Part shown: positions 1 to 6,310 of the stretch, piece after piece
Layout of the letters: each line of letters starts with the position of its first letter
Position numbering within the stretch: the stretch's first letter is position 1
Source: Candidatus Sigynarchaeota archaeon
GTDB taxonomy: Archaea > Asgardarchaeota > Lokiarchaeia > Sigynarchaeales > Sigynarchaeaceae
Reading direction: 5' to 3'
Length of the DNA: 7,660 nt
Assembly: GCA_030587525.1 (NCBI GenBank)
Contig: JAUQYW010000313.1
Coordinates: 1-7,660 of the forward strand
Notes under the pieces: model-generated
What the model was told of the DNA's origin: nothing
Seen by the model: the letters and a program-made list of their open reading frames with translations, nothing else
Databases searched by the model: none
Made by a program: the position numbers and the translations under genes

Positions 1-2
1 AA

Positions 3-272
3 GGAATTCCGGAGGTCGCCACCTTCACTGGAACCGCTCGCAAGGCTCATGAAATCATAATGAATGAAATATACAGCAAAATCATTCGCAGTGCATCGCA
101 ATCCTATCTCCACGATGGCACCGTTGCTCGATGCCCGAAATGCGCATCGAAGAACGTACGGGAACTTGGTGGCGCGTATGAATTCACCGAAATGGAGTGC
201 AAGGACTGCGGGTATCGTACCTACGTGGACGATTGGGAGCTGGAAGAATGGTACCCGGAACCGCATGAATAA
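3..272 (+). CDS. Small zinc-ribbon protein, 5' end outside window
   Basis: This is the C-terminal part of a zinc-ribbon protein. Counting from the first in-frame ATG (position 60), it has CPKC at residues 25-28 and CKDC at 47-50, a two-knuckle Cys4 zinc site, followed by an acidic, aromatic tail ending WYPEPHE. Zinc ribbons of this size usually bind nucleic acid or act as a module of a larger protein; nothing here shows which. The same frame stays open from position 3 to the window edge and encodes a plausible helical stretch (EVATFTGTARKAHEII) that runs smoothly into the ATG-initiated part. No convincing ribosome binding site precedes position 60. I therefore think the true start lies upstream and the 70-residue version is too short. 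A nitrilase-family gene follows 42 bases later on the same strand. Function unknown. Confidence 0.7.
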   Translation, partial: GIPEVATFTGTARKAHEIIMNEIYSKIIRSASQSYLHDGTVARCPKCASKNVRELGGAYEFTEMECKDCGYRTYVDDWELEEWYPEPHE

Positions 273-314
273 TCCCGGATGCACGTATTCACGCATTGAA
301 TCAGGTAAAACACG

Positions 315-1169
315 ATGAACGATCAACATGGTGAGATTCGCATCGGCATGGGCCAGATAGCCGTTGAACAGGGCAACATCGAGGCCAACATGAACCGGGC
401 ACACGGTGCCATCAAGCAAGCAGCCCAGCTCGGCGTTGATATCGTGGTTCTCCCCGAATGCTCGGACCTTGGCTGGACATTCGAAGACGCGCCGCGGCTT
501 GCCGCGCCAATCCCGGGAAAGATCAGCGATATGCTCGCCGCTTGGGCTCTGGAGCACCGAATCCACGTCGTCGCGGGCTTGACGGAGCGCGATGGAGAAC
601 GGACTTACAACGCCGCGGTCTTGATCGACGCCGAGGGGAAGCTGCTCTTAAAGCACAGGAAAATCAACGAGCTGGACATCGCCCACCACGTCTACAGCCA
701 GGGCGATCGATTGGGCGTGGCGGATACCCGGTTCGGGATGGTGGGCATCGACATCTGCGCCGATAACTTCCCGTCGTCGCTTGTCTTCGGCCATGCCCTC
801 GCGCGGATGGGCGCGCGGCTGATCCTCTCGCCTAGCGCATGGGCAGTCGATGCTACCCATGATAACAAGCGCCAGCCGTATGGAAAGATGTGGAAAAAAG
901 CATACAGCACGCTCGCTAAGCTTTACGACGTGTACGTTATCGGCGTGAGCAACGTCGGCTGGATTACGTCGGGACCATGGAAAGGGAAAAAATGCATAGG
1001 CAACTCGATAGCCGTCGGTCCTGGCGGTAAATTGATCGCGCAAGCACCCTACGGTGTCGATGCAGATGCAGAGGCGATGATCGTGGTTCCCGTGACACCT
1101 GTCGAGTTGAAATTATGGGGTACCGAGTTCCCGCGGTATCTCAAGAAAAAAGGGTATCACGGCATCTAA
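315..1169 (+). CDS. Carbon-nitrogen hydrolase (nitrilase superfamily)
   Basis: A 284-residue cytosolic amidohydrolase of the nitrilase superfamily, which hydrolyses non-peptide C-N bonds (amides, N-carbamoyl compounds, nitriles) through a cysteine thioester intermediate. The usual triad is visible: Glu48 in VVLPECSDLGW, Lys116 in LKHRKINEL, and the nucleophile Cys148 in GMVGIDICADNFP. The length matches single-domain family members (260-300 residues). Conserved flanking features are also present: the GQIAVEQGNIEANM opening strand and helix, the HVVAGLTERDGERTYNAAVLI strand pair, and LSPSAWAVD after the nucleophile. The ATG at 315 is preceded by AGGT at 303-306 with an 8-base spacer, and the protein begins directly at the first beta strand. 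It lies between the zinc-ribbon gene and a membrane protein gene on the same strand with short gaps, so co-transcription is likely. The substrate cannot be read from the sequence; simple amidase or N-carbamoyl hydrolase activity are both possible. Confidence 0.93.
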   Translation: MNDQHGEIRIGMGQIAVEQGNIEANMNRAHGAIKQAAQLGVDIVVLPECSDLGWTFEDAPRLAAPIPGKISDMLAAWALEHRIHVVAGLTERDGERTYNAAVLIDAEGKLLLKHRKINELDIAHHVYSQGDRLGVADTRFGMVGIDICADNFPSSLVFGHALARMGARLILSPSAWAVDATHDNKRQPYGKMWKKAYSTLAKLYDVYVIGVSNVGWITSGPWKGKKCIGNSIAVGPGGKLIAQAPYGVDADAEAMIVVPVTPVELKLWGTEFPRYLKKKGYHGI

Positions 1170-1207
1170 TTCTTCTAGTAACAGCCTCAAAAAACGTTGA
1201 AAATAAC

Positions 1208-1213
1208 AAGGGA
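1208..1213 (+). promoter_or_regulatory. Shine-Dalgarno-like site for the 1219 gene
   Basis: AAGGGA lies five bases before the ATG at 1219 and supports that start. The 49-base gap from the preceding stop has no strong TATA box, so the gene is probably read through from the amidohydrolase gene. Confidence 0.5.
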
Positions 1214-1218
1214 TTTAC

Positions 1219-3006
1219 ATGGAAACTTATCGCATCAAATCTTTCATAGATTGGTTCGGGAAATTCTTGATATTCCTGTTTAAACTCGACCTGGCCATCA
1301 GCCTCGCGCTGTTTAGTTACGCGATGCTCGTCCTCCCGGTCTACCTGGTCGGATACATCGGGTCGGACAGCACGCTATGGCTCCTGGGAATCTACGGGGG
1401 CTTGCTCGGCACGATCTTGCTGGCGTGGCGCAATGCAGGCACCCGTGCCGGGATTGGGTTCGCGGCGGCGCCATTTGGCTATTCTTGGCACCTCACGAAC
1501 GAATTATTCATCCGGGGACATCCATATTACTTCTATACCCGAATCGGAGCGATCGGGTGGGTGGCTATCGTCTTGACGACATCGATGCTTGCGATTTCAG
1601 CGCTGGCATTAATCGTAAAAAGCATCAAGAAGTTCGTGGCTCATGACGGCGTGCAACGATCGGTGAAAGCAATCAGGAGCGCGGCGCAAGCGCAGCGCGG
1701 GATCATGACGTTCAGCTTGACGTTGATCTTGATCTGCGGCGCCTACGTGGGCATCACGGTCCAGAGTTACCCGCGGCAGGAAATCACCGTGGTGCCGCAA
1801 GATTACCGGGTTAATTTCGCGTTCTGGGCAATCGGATCCCATGCAAGCTACACGCCCCCGCAATTAAACGAGCTGAACGATCATAACGTCACGCTCGTCG
1901 CGGGAATGGCGGGGGATCTCACGAACCCGGCCACGTACATCGCCACGAGAGATACCATGGTCTCGGAATTGGCCTGGTGGAAGGCGAACTGCTCGAATGT
2001 CAAGTTTTCCATCACCATTGCGGCCCAGGATGGATTGTGGGACGGAAACGCGGAACAAGCCACGGAACAAGCAAAAGCGGTTATCAACATAACAAATACT
2101 TACAATTTAACGAACGTGGTCGGTGAAACGCTGGATTGGGAAAGTGCTGTCAATGCTCCCGATCCCGCGCAAAACCAGCAAGCCGTCGCGACGTGGAACG
2201 CCTTCTTCGATTGGAAAGCGATCAACGGGCCAAACATCACCGTGACCCTGATCAACGACGTGTGGCTGTATTACGACTCGATCGATTCCGATAATGATTT
2301 GCACGTGACACGGGAAGCAGTAGCCTTTGAATGCACGCGTTTCGATGAATATGCCCCAGGTATGTACCGCTGTACGTATGGAGGTGCCATGCCATACGGC
2401 GACCCCGTCTCCGTATCGAGTGCGGGGGGGATCCAGGACACCTATGACTTGTATCTCTCGATGCAAGAGCACGCTAGGACCATGGAGCGAACCTTCAGCA
2501 ATCTGGATAAAATGGGCGTGTATCTCGGGGAAACCAACTGCTCGTGCTACGGGAACGGCACCCCCGTCTACGAGAACGGGCAGTATCAAGGAACCGGCTT
2601 TGACATGTTCATCCGGGATTGCCGCATCTGCAAGGCTTTTGGGCCGAAGATGATCACCGTGTTCTTGCTCTTCACGGCGCCCACGGGCGACGGGTATATC
2701 ATGGGCGGGGCGTTCGATAGCTATGGCGATGATTTCCTCGATCGCCTCGAAACCGAGGTGAACGGCGTGAACTCCACGTGGCCAATCACCATACAAAGAG
2801 GCCCCATCGGGCTCGTGAAGACGGGCTTTCCAGGGGCATATTACCCTTACTTCCTGGACTTGATCTACAACCTGGACCATCCCGTTGAATTTGTTCTCAC
2901 GATTATCGTGCTGTTGGCAATTGGGCTCGCGATTTTCTGGACGCACCGGAAGTTGCTACTTCCAAAACCAGATTCTGAAGCACGGCACGAAGGTGCAAGT
3001 AAATAG
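1219..3006 (+). CDS. Membrane-anchored protein with external GH18-like TIM-barrel domain
   Basis: A 595-residue membrane protein. Hydrophobic segments lie at about residues 24-47, 52-70, 108-133 and 161-180, with a weaker one at 76-92 and a final one at 556-574. The loop at 134-160 is rich in Lys and Arg, hence cytoplasmic, which puts residues 185-555 outside the cell. This outer part alternates strands and helices like a TIM barrel: VNFAFWAIG (199-206), VTLVAGM (224-230), VKFSITIAAQ (261-270), NVVGETLDWE (299-308), NITVTLINDVW (339-349), MGVYLGETN (432-440) and MITVFLLF (478-485). The VGETLDWE strand resembles the GH18 signature DxxDxDxE, keeping D306 and E308 but not the first two Asp. GH18 enzymes cleave beta-1,4 GlcNAc links. 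There are eight N-glycosylation sequons (N223, 257, 290, 296, 339, 440, 446, 518) and seven Cys in the external domain. The family call is by eye; a non-catalytic GH-like binding protein or an unrelated barrel is possible. Confidence 0.6.
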   Translation: METYRIKSFIDWFGKFLIFLFKLDLAISLALFSYAMLVLPVYLVGYIGSDSTLWLLGIYGGLLGTILLAWRNAGTRAGIGFAAAPFGYSWHLTNELFIRGHPYYFYTRIGAIGWVAIVLTTSMLAISALALIVKSIKKFVAHDGVQRSVKAIRSAAQAQRGIMTFSLTLILICGAYVGITVQSYPRQEITVVPQDYRVNFAFWAIGSHASYTPPQLNELNDHNVTLVAGMAGDLTNPATYIATRDTMVSELAWWKANCSNVKFSITIAAQDGLWDGNAEQATEQAKAVINITNTYNLTNVVGETLDWESAVNAPDPAQNQQAVATWNAFFDWKAINGPNITVTLINDVWLYYDSIDSDNDLHVTREAVAFECTRFDEYAPGMYRCTYGGAMPYGDPVSVSSAGGIQDTYDLYLSMQEHARTMERTFSNLDKMGVYLGETNCSCYGNGTPVYENGQYQGTGFDMFIRDCRICKAFGPKMITVFLLFTAPTGDGYIMGGAFDSYGDDFLDRLETEVNGVNSTWPITIQRGPIGLVKTGFPGAYYPYFLDLIYNLDHPVEFVLTIIVLLAIGLAIFWTHRKLLLPKPDSEARHEGASK

Positions 3007-3008
3007 CA

Positions 3009-3046
3009 CTTGTCTATTGAACAAGAGAGCGTTTATTTCTTTTTTT
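3009..3046 (+). terminator. Putative archaeal T-tract terminator
   Basis: The 51-base gap between convergent genes holds a weak inverted repeat, CTTGT (3009-3013) with ACAAG (3021-3025), followed by TTTCTTTTTTT (3036-3046), including seven consecutive T. Archaeal RNA polymerase stops on U-rich tracts with or without a stem, so this suits the end of the plus-strand block. The minus-strand gene ending at 3058 has only a short TATTTT in the same gap. Confidence 0.55.
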
Positions 3047-3057
3047 AACACAAAATA

Positions 3058-3924
3058 TTAGAAGGGCGAGCCTTGCCCGTATTTCGACCACATCTTACGG
3101 AGGAAATCGTCGATATCCTCCGGCAGGTCAGTACCGAGGTGTGCAAACGCGTAGTCCGCGACCTCGTTCTCCAGGTCGTAAAATGGTCTCATCATGGTCA
3201 TGCCCATGATGTTGCACATCGCCTTTTGCGTGTAGAGGAGCAGCGGGTTCTTCTCGACCATGTTCAAGCAGAATTTCTTCACCTCGACATCAAGCTCGCC
3301 AGGCTCGCAGATCTTCGTGATGACCCCCCACCGGTCAAGCTCGTCAAGGCCTATCTTATCGCAGCCAAGCATCATCCGCTTGGACCGGGCCAAACCCATG
3401 ATGGCGATCGAGTTCACCGTAGGTCCTGTTGCGCCCGGCAAGTTGATCTGCAACTCGGGGAGCTGGAAGAACAAGCCTTCCTTCCGCGCCACGATGCGAA
3501 AGTCCGCCGCCAGGGAGAGATAGCAGCCGACCCCGATCGCGGGCCCCTGGATCTGCGCGACGACGGGCTTTTTTGAGAAGTAGATGGTCCGCGAGATATC
3601 GCGCCCGTGGGTCAGCAAGAGATCCCCCGCCTCTTTGTACGAGTTTTGCCCGGTTCCCTTGAACATCGTCAGGTCCCACCCCGCGCAAAAGGCCCGGTCG
3701 CCCGTGCTGTTGATCACGATGACCTTGACCTTTTTATCACGGTCCGCCGCGTGGAGTGCGTCTAAAAAGCGCATTATCATGTCTTTATCTATCGCGTTCA
3801 GCTTGGCAGGATTGTTCAGCGTGATGTAGGCGATCCGTCCGCCGGATTTGGTGCTGTATGAGAGTTTTTCGTTTTTCGGCTCCCCGGTTAGGGTAGCATT
3901 TTCTGGTGGAGTAGCTCCGCTCAT
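3058..3924 (-). CDS. Enoyl-CoA hydratase/isomerase (crotonase) family protein
   Basis: A 288-residue crotonase-fold protein acting on acyl-CoA thioesters. It has the N-terminal IAYITLNNPAKLNAID strand (31-46), the first oxyanion-hole segment FCAGWDL (79-85), the second, QGPAIGVGCYLSLAADFRI (126-144), and LPELQINLPGATGP (155-168). Aligned by eye with classical enoyl-CoA hydratase, the second catalytic glutamate is kept (E157) but the first (GGCE) is Tyr135, and there is a two-residue insertion between the two sites. Loss of one Glu occurs in isomerases and other non-hydratase crotonases, so simple beta-oxidation hydratase activity is doubtful. About 20 polar residues precede the first strand; the next internal Met is residue 49, inside the fold, so the start at 3924 is favoured. 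A TATA-like box at 3948-3955 would place transcription near the start codon. The 7TM gene lies 41 bases upstream on the same strand. Substrate unknown. Confidence 0.92.
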   Translation of the reverse strand: MSGATPPENATLTGEPKNEKLSYSTKSGGRIAYITLNNPAKLNAIDKDMIMRFLDALHAADRDKKVKVIVINSTGDRAFCAGWDLTMFKGTGQNSYKEAGDLLLTHGRDISRTIYFSKKPVVAQIQGPAIGVGCYLSLAADFRIVARKEGLFFQLPELQINLPGATGPTVNSIAIMGLARSKRMMLGCDKIGLDELDRWGVITKICEPGELDVEVKKFCLNMVEKNPLLLYTQKAMCNIMGMTMMRPFYDLENEVADYAFAHLGTDLPEDIDDFLRKMWSKYGQGSPF

Positions 3925-3947
3925 GCTTTGCTAATTCGTCGCTTCCC

Positions 3948-3955
3948 TTATTAAA
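3948..3955 (-). promoter_or_regulatory. TATA-like box before the crotonase gene
   Basis: On the minus strand this reads TTTAATAA, centred about 27 bases before the crotonase ATG and inside the 41-base gap after the 7TM gene. In archaea transcription starts about 25 bases downstream of the TATA centre, so the message would be leaderless or nearly so. This agrees with the lack of a close ribosome binding site. The gene may therefore have its own promoter in addition to read-through. Confidence 0.45.
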
Positions 3956-3965
3956 CCTTGGTGAA

Positions 3966-4742
3966 TCAGCTTTTCTGAGCCGGGACGCGTCGCAAGAGCC
4001 AGGTAGGCCGGAAGTAGCCCATGTACGTCACGATGATCCCGGCCGATGCAATGGCCCAGGAAATGAAATAGAAGAGGCTCATGTTCCCCCAGCCGAACAG
4101 GTTCAACACATCGAGAGCAAAAAACACGAAAAACGTGATGACTAGCACCCCGGCGAGGCCGACAAGCTGGATACCGATTTTATCAAGGCCCGTGGCTTTT
4201 CTTGAAATCTTGAACGCCTTTATCGAGAGGAGAATGTACGTGAACACGGATTGGGCTAAGATGCCACCGCTCAGGACATTTTTCAGCACCGTGCTCCGTA
4301 TCTTCAGCAAGAGGACGAAGAGTCCCACGATGGCGATGGCGATCTCGATGGACACGAAGATCATGATGCTTTTCTTCCTCCGGCCGGGTTCCATGTTGTA
4401 AAACACCTCGATCGTGAACAAGAAAAACGCCGTGTTGGAAATCATGAGAGCCATTATAGCGAGGCTATCGAGGAACAACTCGTAAACGACGGTGTCGTAG
4501 ACGGCGAGTCCCGAAACGACAAGGACCTTGCCCAGCGCCGTGAGCAGCGAGCCTAGGAAAAAGCCGCAAAACACGAAAATGATCTGGACGGTGATGCGGT
4601 TCTTTTTTTCCTTGTACTTGGCAATCGCTCGCAAGACAAGAGAGATTGACACGAAACAAGTCGAAAGCTCGATGATCATCCCCGCAACGTAATTCTGCGG
4701 GCTCGAGATATAAGGTGGAAGTCCCCACGTGCTTGGGTCCAT
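3966..4742 (-). CDS. Seven-transmembrane protein of unknown function
   Basis: A 258-residue integral membrane protein with seven hydrophobic segments at about residues 18-40, 51-76, 86-112, 124-147, 156-176, 189-213 and 221-243. Charge distribution gives a clear topology: the loops KYKEKKNR (42-49), EPGRRKKS (118-125) and KISRKATGLDK (178-188) and the tail RPTWLLRRVPAQKS are basic, hence cytoplasmic, so the short N-terminus is outside and the C-terminus inside. This is the topology of 7TM sensor and receptor modules, but there is no attached kinase, GGDEF or other output domain and no Schiff-base lysine motif that would make it a rhodopsin. I do not recognise a family. It is divergent from the TPR gene across a 216-base region and followed by the crotonase gene. 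A sensor or a small transporter-like role are both open. Confidence 0.8.
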   Translation of the reverse strand: MDPSTWGLPPYISSPQNYVAGMIIELSTCFVSISLVLRAIAKYKEKKNRITVQIIFVFCGFFLGSLLTALGKVLVVSGLAVYDTVVYELFLDSLAIMALMISNTAFFLFTIEVFYNMEPGRRKKSIMIFVSIEIAIAIVGLFVLLLKIRSTVLKNVLSGGILAQSVFTYILLSIKAFKISRKATGLDKIGIQLVGLAGVLVITFFVFFALDVLNLFGWGNMSLFYFISWAIASAGIIVTYMGYFRPTWLLRRVPAQKS

Positions 4743-4761
4743 ATCATATTTCCCCGTGCTG

Positions 4762-4768
4762 TTTTATT
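4762..4768 (-). promoter_or_regulatory. TATA-like box before the 7TM gene
   Basis: The minus strand reads CCAATAAAAC here, with the AT core centred about 23 bases before the 7TM start codon. The spacing suggests a near-leaderless transcript. The core is weak compared with the box at 4808-4817. Confidence 0.35.
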
Positions 4769-4807
4769 GGATGCAGTTCTACCACGATGTTAACTTTCCA
4801 AGCTGGA

Positions 4808-4817
4808 TATATAAAAG
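4808..4817 (+). promoter_or_regulatory. Strong archaeal TATA box facing the TPR gene
   Basis: TATATAAAAG is a near-ideal archaeal TATA element. Transcription would start near 4838, giving the TPR gene a leader of about 120 bases. The divergent 7TM gene starts at 4742, so the 216 bases between the two genes (4743-4958) hold promoters for both; apart from these and the short ORF at 4838 I see no clear operator or RNA structure. Confidence 0.6.
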
Positions 4818-4837
4818 CATCTCGCTCGCCCCCGGTT

Positions 4838-4921
4838 ATGCCTTCACGTGCAAGGAACATTTATGCTCGTGGTGGAACGGAAAGCGAGGGCGGGATGGAA
4901 AGCTTCAAAGACGTGAAATGA
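4838..4921 (+). CDS. Possible 27-residue leader ORF
   Basis: An ATG sits where transcription from the TATA box at 4808-4817 is predicted to start, opening a 27-codon frame (MPSRARNIYARGG..., ending FKDVK) that stops at 4921, 37 bases before the TPR start. A leaderless small protein or an upstream ORF affecting TPR translation are both possible. No homology or conservation can be judged, and coincidence is a real alternative. Confidence 0.2.
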   Translation: MPSRARNIYARGGTESEGGMESFKDVK

Positions 4922-4952
4922 GACATTGTCATGATCACGATGCTATGGTCTT

Positions 4953-4958
4953 GGTGAT
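4953..4958 (+). promoter_or_regulatory. Ribosome binding site of the TPR gene
   Basis: GGTGAT immediately before the ATG at 4959 is complementary to the conserved 16S rRNA 3' end (AUCACC). The pairing register corresponds to a normal, slightly short spacing, and it fixes the start codon. Confidence 0.6.
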
Positions 4959-5630
4959 ATGCCCACAACAAAAGTAGTCGAAATGTACAATGCCGGTAAT
5001 GCCTTGGCCGCGAAAAAAGATTTCAAAGGAGCCGTCAAGTGCTACGAGGACGCCATCAAGATCGATCCCGCGTTCGTTTCAGCGTGGCTCAACCTTGGCA
5101 ATGCCCGCCAAGCCATGAAAGACATCACGGGTGCGATCGCCGCCTTCGAGCACGTGTTGGAGCTGGATCCGAAACATGCCAACGCGCATTTCAATATCGG
5201 GAACGCGCGTGCGGCTCAAAACGACTGGGATAATGCAGCAAAATCGTTTCAAGCAGTCTTGGATATCGATCCAAAGCATGCCAGGGCGTGGTTCAACCTG
5301 GGACAGATCCGCCAAGACAAAAAGGATCTTTCCGGCGCCATTAAGGCTTACCAGAACGCTGTTGCCGCGGATCCCAAGGCATGGCCCGCGTGGTTCAAGC
5401 TCGGTAACGCACTCCTGTTAAAGGAAGATTATCCCGGAGCCGTGGAAGCGATAAAGAAAGCCATTGCATTGGAGCCCAACAACGTCAGCATCATCACTGG
5501 CTTGGCCAAGATTCTCGAGCGCTCCGGGCAAGATCAAGAAGCGATGTTTCTCTGGCAACGAGCCGCGGACCTGGGTCACGAGGGCGCGAAGGCCAAGGTA
5601 AAGAAGGACCTGGAGAAATGGACTTCCTAA
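4959..5630 (+). CDS. Tetratricopeptide repeat (TPR) protein
   Basis: A 223-residue protein made almost wholly of six tandem 34-residue TPR units, starting at about residues 6, 40, 74, 108, 142 and 176. Each of the first five carries the canonical pattern: W/Y-x-x-LGNA-type first helix, a central G-A-hydrophobic in the second helix, and a closing DP or EP turn (IDPAF, LDPKH, IDPKH, ADPKA, LEPNN). The sixth is degenerate and passes into a basic capping helix (KAKVKKDLEKW). There is no signal peptide, membrane segment or catalytic domain, so it is most likely a soluble cytoplasmic scaffold binding a partner in the groove of the superhelix. The start is supported by GGTGAT just upstream. It is divergent from the 7TM gene, a possible but unproven partner, and overlaps the stop of the convergent gene at 5627 by four bases. 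The partner cannot be deduced. Confidence 0.95.
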   Translation: MPTTKVVEMYNAGNALAAKKDFKGAVKCYEDAIKIDPAFVSAWLNLGNARQAMKDITGAIAAFEHVLELDPKHANAHFNIGNARAAQNDWDNAAKSFQAVLDIDPKHARAWFNLGQIRQDKKDLSGAIKAYQNAVAADPKAWPAWFKLGNALLLKEDYPGAVEAIKKAIALEPNNVSIITGLAKILERSGQDQEAMFLWQRAADLGHEGAKAKVKKDLEKWTS

Positions 5631-6310
5631 CATTTCTTCCATTGGTTTAACGTCCGGTTCAGCATTTTATACGATGTTTTCGGATCCCGGCGAACAAGAG
5701 CATCGAATGCCAACCGCTCGTTTTCTATAACAGCCGCTAAGGTGAGCCAATTAATAATTTTGCACCGGTCCTCGATATCCTTGGCCAAGTTGGCCGCGGC
5801 CTGGCTTTTCTGTCGTAAATCATCCCGTTCCCGGCCCGCGTCGGCCGCTGCGCCGAACATGTCCATACCGCATGCTGGCTCGATCGAGGGGATCTCGGCA
5901 ACGGCGCGCGCCCACGCGGCTAGCTTGTGAAGAATTTCGCTGCCTGGTGCCGTGGCGTGCCGTCGACCTGCTTGATCGCACGATTGGGCAAAATGCGAGC
6001 ATTTTTCCGCCACCTGCTTTCTCAACTCGGTTGGAGCATCGTGCATCGAAAATATCCACCGGTCCAAGTATTGCTCGGCCGTGGTGTTATCCGGGCTGAG
6101 CCAAGATTTCAAACGTGCAATGCCCATCCCGGAACCATCAATGATAGATGCATTCTGTTTTTCCGGGTGAAGTAGTATGAAATCTTCCCACATATCAGCT
6201 GAAAAATCGATTTTTGCAGTCCTTACCCACTTGCACAGCATTTTCAACACGGCAACGTGATCGGGAGCGATGATCCGCATCATGCCTTGTTCGGATTCAG
6301 CCATCGACAT
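5627..6310 (-). CDS. Unrecognised helical protein coupled to the flippase gene
   Basis: A 227-residue soluble protein I cannot assign. It appears mostly helical: residues 75-115 and 123-138, and a long charged and Ala-rich helix at about 155-185 (AAADAGRERDDLRQKSQAAA) that could form a coiled coil, then helices to the end. There is no signal peptide or membrane segment. Six cysteines (26, 104, 111, 147, 183, 227) are scattered without a metal-binding spacing. The ATG at 6308-6310 follows directly on the TGA of the flippase gene (TGAATG on the minus strand), which suggests translational coupling; a second Met at residue 3 is an alternative start. AAGGT lies about ten bases upstream of the ATG. 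The stop overlaps the TPR gene stop by four bases. Coupling suggests a role with the flippase or surface-polymer export, but this rests on position alone. Confidence 0.7.
   Translation of the reverse strand: MSMAESEQGMMRIIAPDHVAVLKMLCKWVRTAKIDFSADMWEDFILLHPEKQNASIIDGSGMGIARLKSWLSPDNTTAEQYLDRWIFSMHDAPTELRKQVAEKCSHFAQSCDQAGRRHATAPGSEILHKLAAWARAVAEIPSIEPACGMDMFGAAADAGRERDDLRQKSQAAANLAKDIEDRCKIINWLTLAAVIENERLAFDALVRRDPKTSYKMLNRTLNQWKKC

Noticed and set aside
2107..2946. 279-codon open frame on the minus strand opposite the membrane GH18-like gene
   Set aside because: It is fully antisense to a gene with clear membrane helices, sequons and strand pattern. Its translation has no hydrophobic core pattern or recognisable motif and is rich in His, Arg and Pro, as expected of a shadow frame.
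3009..3025. Inverted repeat CTTGT/ACAAG as an operator or attachment site
   Set aside because: The stem is only five base pairs and sits just before a T-tract between convergent genes; it is at most a weak part of a terminator.
3073..3576. 167-codon plus-strand frame opposite the crotonase gene
   Set aside because: It lies opposite unmistakable crotonase motifs, and its product is a biased Arg/His/Leu-rich sequence.
4729..4977. 82-codon plus-strand frame crossing the divergent promoter region
   Set aside because: It begins inside the 7TM coding region, runs through the strong TATA box and overlaps the TPR start. A transcript from that TATA box would begin downstream of its ATG.
4974..5480. 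Tandem DNA repeat or CRISPR-like array
   Set aside because: The roughly 102-base periodicity is explained by the protein-level TPR units; the DNA of successive units is clearly diverged and there are no identical short repeats with spacers.
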